Shown here in pieces: positions 1 through 8,625 of a stretch of DNA of 60,644 bases; the stretch's first letter is position 1, and every line of letters begins with the position of its first letter. The stretch is from Gemmatimonadota bacterium (GTDB lineage Bacteria; Gemmatimonadota; Gemmatimonadetes; Palauibacterales; Palauibacteraceae). The stretch covers positions 1 through 60,644 of the forward strand of contig JAJCZV010000152.1 in assembly GCA_029262175.1 (NCBI GenBank), read 5' to 3'. A program made the translations under genes and the position numbers. The notes beneath the pieces are model-generated. The model had not been told where the DNA came from and ran no database searches. It saw nothing but the letters and a program-made list of their open reading frames with translations.

Positions 1-841
1 TGTACGTGCCGATACCCGTCACATGGTCAGCGTCGAGTTCCATCGCAGACCAGGGTGTGATCTCCATCTTCACGCCCGCCTCGGCGAGCTCGTTCAGACG
101 ACCCTCGACCGCGGCACGACCCATGAGCGGAGGCGCGCCCGACATCATCGCCACTGCGTCCGGGGTATACCGCTCGGCCACCATGGAACCGTGACCCATG
201 TTCATGTGAGTGACGTAGTACCCCACGCCGTCGGCCAACAATTCCGCGCCTTCGCCCGCGGGCATCACCGCGGCTTCGCTCGGAGTCGTGGGCTGACCTT
301 CCGAATCGAAATTGCTGACTCCGCCTTCGATCCTCCATGTTCCGTCTTCACCGCGGGAGGAGACGCTCATGTAGTTGCCCGTGTTTTCGATCGCTGCGCC
401 ATCCAGGGTCCCCGTGAGCGAAAACGTCCCGCGCGTCACCGCGTAATCGCCAAACAGGAGGATCTCGTCCTGCGTGAGGTCGATCGTCGGCGATGTGGCC
501 TCGATCTGAGCCGTTAGAGCGGCGCCGATCGCCTCCCGACCGAAAGCCATCCCGCCGTTTCCGGTCCAGCTCAGGCCGTTCTCTGCGAACTTGCCAGCGA
601 CCATCGACCCGTGACCCATGTTGAAGTGGGTCTCGTAATAGTCGGCCAGCGCGGCAACCGCAGCTCGGTCGGCGCTCGCTCCGGCGGCGTTCGTCCCGGC
701 GGCCGTGTTCGTCGGGGTGGCGGCGTTCGCCCCGGCGGCGTAGTCCTGGGGCTCTTCGGTCGTGACTGCTTGCTCCGTCGCTTCTCCTCCGCACGCCGCT
801 AGTATCGCGAGCACGGGGAACGCTAAGAGACGGTTCTTCAT
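1..841 (-). CDS. Lipoprotein with two tandem SnoaL/DUF4440-like domains (partial)
   Basis: The frame opens at an ATG at 841 behind a GGAGGT ribosome site and is still open at the left edge, so about 280 residues are seen and the C-terminus is missing. Residues 1-17 form a lipoprotein signal ending LAACGG, followed by an Ala/Thr/Asn/Gly-rich linker to about residue 58. Two copies of the same fold follow. Each starts with a matching block (YYETHFNMGHGSMVA and YYVTHMNMGHGSMVA), about 140 residues apart. Predicted alpha-beta cone features such as DYAVTRGTFSLTG suggest the SnoaL-like/NTF2 superfamily, which includes DUF4440. Proteins of this fold bind small ligands or catalyse minor steps; no substrate can be read here. 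It is transcribed divergently from the metalloprotease. Family assignment is by pattern only. Confidence 0.7.
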   Translation of the reverse strand, partial: MKNRLLAFPVLAILAACGGEATEQAVTTEEPQDYAAGANAATPTNTAAGTNAAGASADRAAVAALADYYETHFNMGHGSMVAGKFAENGLSWTGNGGMAFGREAIGAALTAQIEATSPTIDLTQDEILLFGDYAVTRGTFSLTGTLDGAAIENTGNYMSVSSRGEDGTWRIEGGVSNFDSEGQPTTPSEAAVMPAGEGAELLADGVGYYVTHMNMGHGSMVAERYTPDAVAMMSGAPPLMGRAAVEGRLNELAEAGVKMEITPWSAMELDADHVTGIGTY

Positions 842-1117
842 GGGGTTACCTCCTTGAGGATAAACCGGATACGAGAGCGGACCCTCCCAACGATGGACCG
901 CTCATCTCGCCCCGGGGACGTTGCGTCCCACGACAACCGTACGGTCCTACGAGACGCCCCGTCAACGGTGGTGACCTCGCCGTCCGCCTCCGGCCTGCCT
1001 CCGGCTGGTGAATTTTGGTAGACCGTGTTGCAACGGCCGCATAGGTTCGGCCGGTCCAAGGGCCGCAAACCTGACTGCGTGAACGCGCTCATCCCCCTCT
1101 ACGCGGATCGTCATCAT

Positions 1118-3643
1118 ATGGATCGGAACACCACGTTTTGGCATCACTCCCTCCTACTCGCAGCGCTCCTGGTTGGTTCTTTCGCGGGCTGCGTGCGGCC
1201 CAGCACCACGCCCACCACGGGCCCGTCCTTCGGGGCCGCCCGGCCGGGAGGCGCAGGAGCTCGGGGGGCCAACGGAGGTGATCACCCGGCGGCCTACAAG
1301 GACGTCGTCACCGATTCGGCGGTTACGGATTCGGGCATGGTTCACATTCACCGCGTAGATGACAAAGTCCTGTTCGAGATCCCGAACGCCATCCTCGGGC
1401 GCGAGATCCTTTTGGTCTCTCGGACCGCGCGCGTGCCCACCGGACTCAGCAACGGTGGCCTCAAGTCCAATACGCAGACGCTGCGCTTTGAAATGAACGG
1501 GAGCGAAGACGACGAGGTGCTGCTGCGGATCGTGACACATTCGAACGTGGCGGACGACTCCCTTCCGATCTTCGAGTCTGTCCGCAGCTCCAACTTCGAA
1601 CCGATTCTTCAGGCGTTCGATGTCGAAGCCTACAACGACGACTCTACGACCGTGGTCATCGACGCCACGTCTCTCTTCGCGAAGGACGTCCCGATGCTGG
1701 GCTTGGGGCAGTCGCTCCGCGATCTGTACCGAGTCCGGTCGCTCGATGAGAGCAGGAGCTTTATCCAGTCGGCCAAGAGCTTCCCGCAGAACGTGAACGT
1801 CCGACACCTACTCACCTATTCCGCTCAACGTCCGCCGACCAACGCGTCGACCGGATCGATCTCCATCGAGATGAACCAGTCGATGATCCTGTTGCCCGAG
1901 GAACCGATGGAACCGCGCATCTGGGACGAGCGCGTCGGCTTCTTCCGTGTGAACCAGGTGGACTATGGACGAAGCGACCAGAAGGTCATCACACGACGGT
2001 ACATCACGCGCTGGCGACTCGAGCCCAGCGACACCGCCGCGTTTCGTCGCGGCGAGCTCGTCGAACCGATAAAACCGATTGTTTACTATCTCGACCCGGC
2101 CACGCCGGAGAAATGGCGTCCATACCTCACAGCCGGGATCGAGGATTGGAACGTCGCCTTCGAAGCCGCCGGCTTCCGAAACGCGATCCAGGGACGAATC
2201 GCCCCGACCCCGGAAGAGGACCCGGACTTCCACCCCGAAGACGTCCGTTATTCGGTGATTCGGTGGTTGTCTTCACCGATACCCAACGCGTTCGGGCCAC
2301 ACGTTCACGACCCCCGTTCCGGAGAGATCCTGGAGAGCGACATCGGGTGGTATCACAACGTCGCCAGCCTCATTCGCAACTGGTATTTCATTCAGACCGC
2401 CGCCGCGAATCCGACGGCTCGGAGTGTGTTGTTCGACGATGCGGTGATGGGCAAACTCATCCAGTTCGTCGCCGCCCACGAGGTCGGTCACACCATCGGG
2501 CTCCCCCACAACATGAAGTCCAGCTCGGCCTTCCCCGTCGATTCGCTGCGTGCTCCTGGTTTCGTGTGCCGCAACGGCGTGGCTCCGTCGATCATGGACT
2601 ACGCACGCTTCAACTATGTGGCCCAGCCGGAAGATGAAGGCGCGTGCTTCGACCCCCGCGTCGGCGAGTACGACAAGTACGCGATCAACTGGGGATACCG
2701 ACCGATCCTCGGACAGAACGCGGATGAAGAACGCAGCACGCTGAGTAGCTGGATCCGCGAGCACGAAGGCGATCCGCGCTACTATTTCGGGGACGGGACC
2801 CCCATAGATCCGACCTCCCAAACGGAGGCCATCGGCTCGGACGCGATGGAGGCGAGCACGCTTGGCATCGCCAACCTCAAACGAATGGTGCCCAATCTCA
2901 TCGAATGGACGAGCAACGAGAGAACGGGCGAGGACTACGCGGAGCTCGCGGAGCTGTATAGCAACCTCATCGGACAGTGGAATCGGTATATGGGCCACGT
3001 GTCCACCGTAGTCGGAGGCGTGACGCGAACGCGAAAGGCCATCGGCCAGGACGGCCCGGTGTACGAATTCGTCGGAGCAGAGACGCAACGTCGGGCGATG
3101 CAGTTCTTCACGGACGAAGCCTTTACGCCCCCCGAGTGGATGATCGACGAGAACATTCTTTCGCGGATCGAAAATCCATCGACGGTGGAGCGGATGCGAG
3201 GACTTCAGGTCGGCGTGGTGAATCGCATATTGGATCCGGGTCGAATGCAGCGTCTGATCGAAACCGAGGCTCGCAACGGCGATGACCATTACGGTCTCGG
3301 CGACATGTTCGATGATTTGCGAAGTGGGGTCTGGGGCGAGTTGGCCGGGGGCACGACCATTGGCGTCTATCGACGCAACCTGCAGCGCGGATATCTCGAA
3401 CGACTCGAATTTCTCATGACGTCCGAGGCGGGACTACCGGGCTTCTTCATCCCGGGCCTGTCGGGTTTCTTCACGACAGTGGACGTCTCTCAATCGGACA
3501 TTCGCGCGTTCGTGCGGGGCGAGCTCCAGACGCTCAAGAGCGAGGTACAGAGTGCCTTGCGACGCCGCCTCGACCGACCGACCGAGCTTCACCTCCGCGA
3601 CGCAATCGTCCGAATCGACGACATCCTCGACCCAAACGGATGA
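1118..3643 (+). CDS. Secreted zinc metalloprotease lipoprotein, DUF5117/DUF4953 type
   Basis: The ATG at 1118 is chosen because it gives a clean lipoprotein signal (hydrophobic LLLAALLVGSFAGC with the lipobox Cys at residue 25). An upstream ATG at 1025 would bury it. The protein is 841 residues. Residues 450-475 carry HEVGHTIGLPHN, the extended HExxHxxGxxH zinc site of metzincin-like proteases, followed by NMKSS and a later SIMDY turn equivalent to the Met-turn region. N-terminal and C-terminal parts match the general layout of the DUF5118/DUF5117/DUF4953 family, which is abundant in Gemmatimonadota, Acidobacteriota and Bacteroidota. The protein is expected on the periplasmic or outer face and probably cleaves peptides. 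The substrate is unknown. The gene stands alone, 275 bp from a divergent lipoprotein gene. Confidence 0.85.
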   Translation: MDRNTTFWHHSLLLAALLVGSFAGCVRPSTTPTTGPSFGAARPGGAGARGANGGDHPAAYKDVVTDSAVTDSGMVHIHRVDDKVLFEIPNAILGREILLVSRTARVPTGLSNGGLKSNTQTLRFEMNGSEDDEVLLRIVTHSNVADDSLPIFESVRSSNFEPILQAFDVEAYNDDSTTVVIDATSLFAKDVPMLGLGQSLRDLYRVRSLDESRSFIQSAKSFPQNVNVRHLLTYSAQRPPTNASTGSISIEMNQSMILLPEEPMEPRIWDERVGFFRVNQVDYGRSDQKVITRRYITRWRLEPSDTAAFRRGELVEPIKPIVYYLDPATPEKWRPYLTAGIEDWNVAFEAAGFRNAIQGRIAPTPEEDPDFHPEDVRYSVIRWLSSPIPNAFGPHVHDPRSGEILESDIGWYHNVASLIRNWYFIQTAAANPTARSVLFDDAVMGKLIQFVAAHEVGHTIGLPHNMKSSSAFPVDSLRAPGFVCRNGVAPSIMDYARFNYVAQPEDEGACFDPRVGEYDKYAINWGYRPILGQNADEERSTLSSWIREHEGDPRYYFGDGTPIDPTSQTEAIGSDAMEASTLGIANLKRMVPNLIEWTSNERTGEDYAELAELYSNLIGQWNRYMGHVSTVVGGVTRTRKAIGQDGPVYEFVGAETQRRAMQFFTDEAFTPPEWMIDENILSRIENPSTVERMRGLQVGVVNRILDPGRMQRLIETEARNGDDHYGLGDMFDDLRSGVWGELAGGTTIGVYRRNLQRGYLERLEFLMTSEAGLPGFFIPGLSGFFTTVDVSQSDIRAFVRGELQTLKSEVQSALRRRLDRPTELHLRDAIVRIDDILDPNG

Positions 3644-3782
3644 CATGGATGGATTTTCGGGTGATGTGACTATTGCGCGGTCGAGTGGTCCAACGCATTG
3701 ACGTCCAATGCGATCCGCCCATGGCGGGGTCCTGGAGGCCGCCGGTAGGTTGCCGGCTGTGATCATCACCGGAAGGTACTAC

Positions 3783-4379
3783 ATGTCATTGTTGAATATT
3801 GTACTCGATCGACTCGGCGGAGACTCGCTTGAAGGACTTACGAAACAGGTAGGCGCAGACGAGGCGGCGACCCAGTCCGCCATCGCGGCGGCGCTACCGA
3901 TGTTGATGGGTGCGCTCACCCGAAACGCATCGAAGCCGGAAGGTGCCGCTTCCCTGCACCGGGCCCTCGCGAAACACGACGGCAGCGTCCTGGACAATCT
4001 CAGCGGCCTGTTCGGATCCGGCGACACGTCGGACGGCGAAGGCATCCTGAAGCATGCCTTGGGCGACCGGCGCGGACTGGTCGAACAAAGCGTGGCCAAG
4101 TCGAGTGGCCTCGATCTGGCCAAGGTGGGGCCGCTCCTCGCGATGTTGGCTCCGGTCGTGATGGGCGTTCTCGGGAAGCAGCAGCGTGAGAGCAATCTGG
4201 ACGAAGGGGGACTCTCGGACATGCTTCGCCAGGACCGACGCACGGCTGAGGCCGCAGTACCGCAGCTCAAGGGCATGCGTGCCATGTTCGACCGCGACGG
4301 CGACGGCGAAATCGCGGATGACCTGATGGGTCTGTTGACCGGTGGAGGCCTTGGAGGTCTTCTCGGCGGCCGTCGATAA
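3783..4379 (+). CDS. DUF937 domain protein
   Basis: The ATG at 3783 starts 198 residues beginning MSLLNIVLDRLGGDSLEGL. This is the typical N-terminus of DUF937 (YidB-like) proteins, with the motif of repeated small helices, glycine-rich turns and the phrase VGADEAATQSAIAAALPMLMGAL. Near the C-terminus (about 170-180) FDRDGDGEIADDLMG resembles one EF-hand-like DxDxDG loop, and the chain ends in a glycine-rich tail. DUF937 proteins have no assigned biochemical role. Forty-six bases separate it from the LysM gene downstream and both run in the same direction, so they are probably co-transcribed. Confidence 0.8.
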   Translation: MSLLNIVLDRLGGDSLEGLTKQVGADEAATQSAIAAALPMLMGALTRNASKPEGAASLHRALAKHDGSVLDNLSGLFGSGDTSDGEGILKHALGDRRGLVEQSVAKSSGLDLAKVGPLLAMLAPVVMGVLGKQQRESNLDEGGLSDMLRQDRRTAEAAVPQLKGMRAMFDRDGDGEIADDLMGLLTGGGLGGLLGGRR

Positions 4380-4425
4380 GAACGTACGACCACAACCAAC
4401 CAACGATATTGCTCCGGAGGAAATA

Positions 4426-4881
4426 ATGGGTCTATTTGATTTTGTGAAGGACGTCGGCGCCAAGCTGGGAATTGGCAAGAACGAAGAGAAGGAAGCCGCG
4501 GAGGAAGCCGCCAAAGCGAGCGCACTGTCTGCGATGGTTCGGAGCTTTGGCTTCGACGTCGATGACATCAAGATCAGCTTCGACGACGGAGTCGCTACCG
4601 TTACCGGCACCGTCCCCAGCCAGGCCGAAAAAGAGAAGATCATTCTTGCTCTCGGCAATACGAACGGTGTGGCTCAGGTCGACGATCAGATGGACGTCGT
4701 TACGCCGGCGCCCGACTCCACCTTCTATACGGTTCAGTCAGGCGACTCTTTGTCCAAGATCGCGAAGGCGCAGTACGGCGATGCAATGAAGTATCCGCTG
4801 ATCTTCGAGGCCAACAAGCCGATGTTGACCGACCCGGATCTCATTTATCCCGGACAGGTGCTGCGAATCCCCCTCGGTTGA
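4426..4881 (+). CDS. BON-LysM protein (Kbp/YgaU-like)
   Basis: The ATG at 4426 lies six bases after a strong GGAGG site. The product has 151 residues. Residues 1-35 form an acidic and lysine-rich helix, about 40-95 a BON domain (SFDDGVATVTGTVPSQAEK, then NTNGVAQVDDQMDV), and about 102-151 a LysM domain (FYTVQSGDSLSKIAKAQYGD to YPGQVLRIPL). This order and length match Escherichia coli Kbp (YgaU), a small cytoplasmic potassium-binding protein. Many annotations call the family peptidoglycan-binding LysM protein. No signal peptide is visible, which fits the Kbp model better than a wall-binding role. It follows the DUF937 gene closely. Confidence 0.85.
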   Translation: MGLFDFVKDVGAKLGIGKNEEKEAAEEAAKASALSAMVRSFGFDVDDIKISFDDGVATVTGTVPSQAEKEKIILALGNTNGVAQVDDQMDVVTPAPDSTFYTVQSGDSLSKIAKAQYGDAMKYPLIFEANKPMLTDPDLIYPGQVLRIPLG

Positions 4882-4887
4882 CCAACG

Positions 4888-4919
4888 GCGAGGGGCCGGG
4901 CGACCGCTCGACCCCTCGC
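4888..4919 (+). terminator. Possible terminator after the LysM gene
   Basis: Seven bases after the stop codon GCGAGGGG (4888-4895) pairs exactly with CCCCTCGC (4912-4919), and the intervening bases can extend the stem. There is no clear T-run after it, so it may be a transcript-stabilising hairpin rather than an intrinsic terminator. Confidence 0.4.
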
Positions 4920-5318
4920 TCTTCCACCACCCCGCCCCGAGCGAGGTCCCCGTTCCGGTCGAGCGTGCGAGGCCACGCCCTTGTGAAGGCTTTTCACGCC
5001 ACGGCGAGAACTTGTCAGATTTCGACCTGCAGCACCCACGGCAAAGCGGTTGCCCCTGTGACTCGTAACATCCCGATGCCAAAGCACTTGCACGAATAAC
5101 CCCGCGGGGCCTCACGCCGGAACGAGCCTTGCTCCTTCGCGAGGCGAGCATCAGCCACCAGCGGGGCACAGAACATCCTTGATTCACTACTCCCCAGACT
5201 TCACGCGATCGCCAAGCGGAATCCACGTCTTCGGCGCACCGCGCTCTGGCTGATACGGCTTTTCGTCCGCGTCCGCGCTGCCATCCTCGGGCCGTTTCGA
5301 CCGCGCTTCGGGCCACCC
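4920..5318. other. Intergenic stretch upstream of the GT61 gene
   Basis: About 400 bases lack a recognisable gene. A short inverted repeat GTGAA/TTCAC lies near 4984. From about 5100 the reading frame of the following GT61 gene is already open and looks coding (LRRTALWLIRLFVRVRAAI in translation) but has no ATG, GTG or TTG start. The real start of that gene may therefore be unusual or upstream. No promoter could be assigned with confidence. Confidence 0.4.
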
Positions 5319-6479
5319 GTGGGCGTCACGAGCGCCCCGACGACGTGGGAGGGCTGGGACGGGGGTGAACCGGTGGCCGCGCCTCGGATCCGACGCCTAC
5401 CCGAGATGTGGGGGCGAACGGTTCACTGGAAGTTCCACCAGCACCGCGGCCGGGCGTCCCTACCCGCCCAGGTCCTCGTGATCCCGGGTGGTCGAGTATC
5501 TGCAGCGGGATCCGCGATCGCAGCGATTTCGGCAGACAACGGTTTGTTGGCGGAGTTTTCCTACGCCATGGCGGACACCGAGGACTATGCGACCGATCCC
5601 TCAACGCACCCCATCTTTACAGAGGATGACCTCGGGCCCCTGCTCGACGTCGACGGCACCGCCGCCGTGTTGTCCTCTCCCTGTGGCGGTGGCTACTACC
5701 ACTGGCTCGTCGACGTCCTGCCTCGGCTAGAGGTTCTGAAACGCGCCGGTCACGAAACGCAGGCGATGGATCGTGTCATCGTCAACGCGTGCTCTGCTTC
5801 GTATCAACGCGAAACCCTCTCGGCGGCGGGAGTCGAGCAATCCAAGATCATCGAAAGCCGGTGGCATCCGCACGTTCGCGCTGACCGCTTGGTGTGTCCA
5901 ACCCTCCCCGGCGCGTTCGGACACGTCCCTCGATGGGCTTGTGATTTCTTGCGACAGATGTTTCTCCCGGAAGACGACACCGGTGGCCCCGGGGAGCGTC
6001 TGTATCTCAATCGCACTCACGTCACGCATCGGCACGTCGAGAACGAGCCCGATCTGATCCGGCGGCTCGAGCGACGCGGTTTCCGCAACGTGACGCTGGA
6101 CAGCCTTTCCGTCGGCGAACAAGCGCGGCTGCTCTCGACAGCCCGAATCGTCGTCGCGCCACACGGCGCCGGACTTACCAACATCCTGTTTTGCCACCCC
6201 GGAACGTGGATCGTCGAGCTGATGTCCCCGAGCGACGTCAGTCACGTCTACTGGGCCCTGGCCGAGACCATGGACCTCGACTACACCTACGTCTTGGGTG
6301 AGGGAGAGCCTTCGCCAGTCGGCATCGACCCCCACGATGGCGAACTCGATCTCCGGGTTTCGCTGGACGCCGTGGACAGGACGTTGGACGCGGTCGAAGG
6401 GGAACTGAAGACACTGGACCACATCGGTCCTGCGACCGGCATCGAAGCGTCGCAGCTCGGGTGGCGGGAGATCGCCTGA
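5319..6479 (+). CDS. GT61 (DUF563) glycosyltransferase
   Basis: The 386-residue product has the signature of glycosyltransferase family 61: a central GGGYYHWLVDVLPRL block, then YLNRTHVTHRHVENE, then the C-terminal PHGAGLTNILF that is diagnostic for DUF563. These enzymes transfer sugars such as xylose or GlcNAc onto polysaccharides or proteins; the donor here is unknown. The first usable start is a GTG at 5319 with a weak ribosome site, although the frame is open and coding-like for about 70 codons upstream. It overlaps the flippase gene by 19 bases and opens a three-gene plus-strand run with the sulfotransferase, so it likely acts in the same exopolysaccharide pathway. Confidence 0.82.
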   Translation: MGVTSAPTTWEGWDGGEPVAAPRIRRLPEMWGRTVHWKFHQHRGRASLPAQVLVIPGGRVSAAGSAIAAISADNGLLAEFSYAMADTEDYATDPSTHPIFTEDDLGPLLDVDGTAAVLSSPCGGGYYHWLVDVLPRLEVLKRAGHETQAMDRVIVNACSASYQRETLSAAGVEQSKIIESRWHPHVRADRLVCPTLPGAFGHVPRWACDFLRQMFLPEDDTGGPGERLYLNRTHVTHRHVENEPDLIRRLERRGFRNVTLDSLSVGEQARLLSTARIVVAPHGAGLTNILFCHPGTWIVELMSPSDVSHVYWALAETMDLDYTYVLGEGEPSPVGIDPHDGELDLRVSLDAVDRTLDAVEGELKTLDHIGPATGIEASQLGWREIA

Positions 6480-7780
6480 ATCGCTCGGCCGTCTCTCGCG
6501 GCCTTTGGGCCCTTTTGGATCAGGGCCTCCACTCCGGCTCATCCTTCGCGATCCACCTCGCGCTCGCCCGCTGGTTACCGGCCCAGGACTACGGGCTGTT
6601 CGCGGTCGCCTACGCGTTGTTTCTTCTCATATCTATCGCCCACACGTCACTCTTGGTCGAACCGATGCTCGTATTTGGTCCGGGTCGTTTCCGGCGGGTG
6701 TTCTCGAGCTACGTGCTCGGGCTGTTGGAACTCCAGGGTGTGGTCACGGTCGGGCTGCTCGCGATCGCGCTGGTCGTCGGTGCGGTCGCATGGACCGTCG
6801 GACTACCTTTCACCCCGATCGCATTGGTCGTGGGCGCCGTTCTCACGTTCTCTACGATCTTGTTTCAATGGCTCGTGAGACGGGCGTGCTACGTGGTGGG
6901 TCGATCGTCCCTGGCCGCGTGGACCAGCGCCTTGTACGCGACCGTCGTGGGAATCGGGATCTTCGCGTTACGGACGGCCGAATCCCTCTCCCCCTACGCC
7001 GCCTTTGCCATCATGGCCGTGGCCGCGGCGGTCTCGGCGATCGTCCCGTTGGTCGGCCTTCGTATCGCGCGCGGACCAACCCCGTCTCGCCGGCTGCGGC
7101 GCGTGATTCGGTCTCGACACTCCCGCTTTGGGCGTTGGACCCTTCTCACCAACGGGCTCAGCTGGGTCCCGTATAACGCATTCACGCTGGTGCTCAGCGC
7201 GGCTTCCGGACTGCAAGCCGCGGCCGCGTTTCGGGCGTTGTTCAACCTGATCATGCCCATGCAGCACGCGAGCTCCGCGCTTTCGCTTGTCTTGTTGCCC
7301 GCGCTGGTACGACGAGGCGGACCGGCCGCCGAAATCTTGACGCGACGGGCCGCGCTCGGCTTCGGGGTCTGCGCCGCGTCCTTTGGCGCCCTCCTGATCG
7401 CCGCCCGAGTCCCGTTGGTCGACCTTTTGTATGCCGGCCGGTACGCCGGGGATGTCGACCTTCTATGGGGCCTGGCTCTCCTCCCGATTCTCGGCGCCGT
7501 CAACGTGGTTTGGCGAGCTCGACTGCTCGCCGACGAACGTCCTGATGCCGTCTTCAGAGCCTTCGCGATCGCGGCCGGCTTTACGGTCATCGTCGGCATT
7601 CCTCTCGTTTGGTGGCTGGGACTCCCCGGCGCCGTGGCGGGCCGCATCGCGGCGACCGGCGTGATCTCGGCGATACTGTGGCGCGTGCAGCGGGCGTATC
7701 GATCGAAGCCCCGGAAAGAGCGATCTCCTCGGCCCGCCCTCGGCGCCGAATCAAATCCCGTGCAACAGGTGACGTTATGA
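6461..7780 (+). CDS. Polysaccharide flippase (Wzx/MATE-like membrane protein)
   Basis: The 439-residue protein starts at a GTG inside the GT61 gene. After a short cytoplasmic start come about 12 hydrophobic segments, with a first pair around SGSSFAIHLALARWLPAQDYGLFA, the usual opening of Wzx/PST-family oligosaccharide flippases. The tail after the last helix is basic (RAYRSKPRKERS). The family moves undecaprenyl-linked repeat units across the inner membrane. Its stop codon overlaps the sulfotransferase start (ATGA). Sequence conservation in this family is low, so the call relies on topology and gene context. Confidence 0.8.
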   Translation: MAGDRLNRSAVSRGLWALLDQGLHSGSSFAIHLALARWLPAQDYGLFAVAYALFLLISIAHTSLLVEPMLVFGPGRFRRVFSSYVLGLLELQGVVTVGLLAIALVVGAVAWTVGLPFTPIALVVGAVLTFSTILFQWLVRRACYVVGRSSLAAWTSALYATVVGIGIFALRTAESLSPYAAFAIMAVAAAVSAIVPLVGLRIARGPTPSRRLRRVIRSRHSRFGRWTLLTNGLSWVPYNAFTLVLSAASGLQAAAAFRALFNLIMPMQHASSALSLVLLPALVRRGGPAAEILTRRAALGFGVCAASFGALLIAARVPLVDLLYAGRYAGDVDLLWGLALLPILGAVNVVWRARLLADERPDAVFRAFAIAAGFTVIVGIPLVWWLGLPGAVAGRIAATGVISAILWRVQRAYRSKPRKERSPRPALGAESNPVQQVTL

Positions 7781-8625
7781 ATGCGGTTGGACAGGTCCGC
7801 GCCGCGGCAGGTCTCGTGCGGCACCGCACGTTGGAGGCCCTCCATCTTCGTGGTCTGGGCGGGCGAGCCCTTTACGTGTCCGAGTTCCCAAAATCAGGTG
7901 GGACATGGGTGAAGGAGCTGACCCGCGACCTCCTATCCGCGTTGGCGTCGGATCAGGCGCTCGCCGGCGTGGGTGCGCAACTCAAACCCGCGCCGGTCAT
8001 TCACCAGCACTGGCCGTACCGACCCTCCTTGAGCCCCTCGCTTTACGTCGTCCGCGATGGCCGCGACGTGGTCGTCTCGCTTTATTTTCACATGATCCGG
8101 CATCTACAAACGGGCACGTTGTTCAGCCGGCGGGCGCGCGCCTACTGCGATGCGGTATTCCAGCCCGGAGCAGATCCGATGGATACGCACGCGAATCTGC
8201 CGGCCTTCATACGGAGCCTGTCGACGCACCCGTTCGCCATCATCGTGCGACCGCGACGGGATCGGTGTTTCTCGCCCTGGCCCGCCCATATCGAGGACTG
8301 GCGTCACCGACCGGAGGTGCTGGAACTGCGCTACGAGAACCTGCTATCCGACACTCCCGCGGAGATCTCGCGGATCGCGTGTTGGTTGGGCCATGCCCTC
8401 CCCGACACGACCTCGGTCGCGATCGCCGAGCGGCATTCGTTCGAGCGACAAACCGGGCGCAAACCTGGCACCGAGAACCCGATTGCATTTAGACGGAAAG
8501 GCGTCGCGGGAGATTGGAAGAATCATTTCACGCGCGAGGCGGCCGAAGCGTTCGCCGCTCTTGCCGGCCCGACGTTGATTCAGCTGGGCTACGAACCAGA
8601 CGACACCTGGGTCACCCGGGTGTAG
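7777..8625 (+). CDS. Sulfotransferase (PAPS-dependent)
   Basis: The ATG at 7777 overlaps the flippase stop, giving 283 residues. The 5'-phosphosulfate loop FPKSGGTWVKEL sits near residue 38. YVVRDGRDVVVSLYFHMI is the strand carrying the conserved Arg and Ser of the 3'-phosphate site. The C-terminal RKGVAGDWKNHFT matches the RKGxxGDWKxxFT motif. The family transfers sulfate from PAPS to hydroxyl or amino groups; within this locus the acceptor is probably a sugar of the exported polysaccharide. The last 14 bases overlap the convergent GT4 gene. Confidence 0.9.
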   Translation: MNAVGQVRAAAGLVRHRTLEALHLRGLGGRALYVSEFPKSGGTWVKELTRDLLSALASDQALAGVGAQLKPAPVIHQHWPYRPSLSPSLYVVRDGRDVVVSLYFHMIRHLQTGTLFSRRARAYCDAVFQPGADPMDTHANLPAFIRSLSTHPFAIIVRPRRDRCFSPWPAHIEDWRHRPEVLELRYENLLSDTPAEISRIACWLGHALPDTTSVAIAERHSFERQTGRKPGTENPIAFRRKGVAGDWKNHFTREAAEAFAALAGPTLIQLGYEPDDTWVTRV

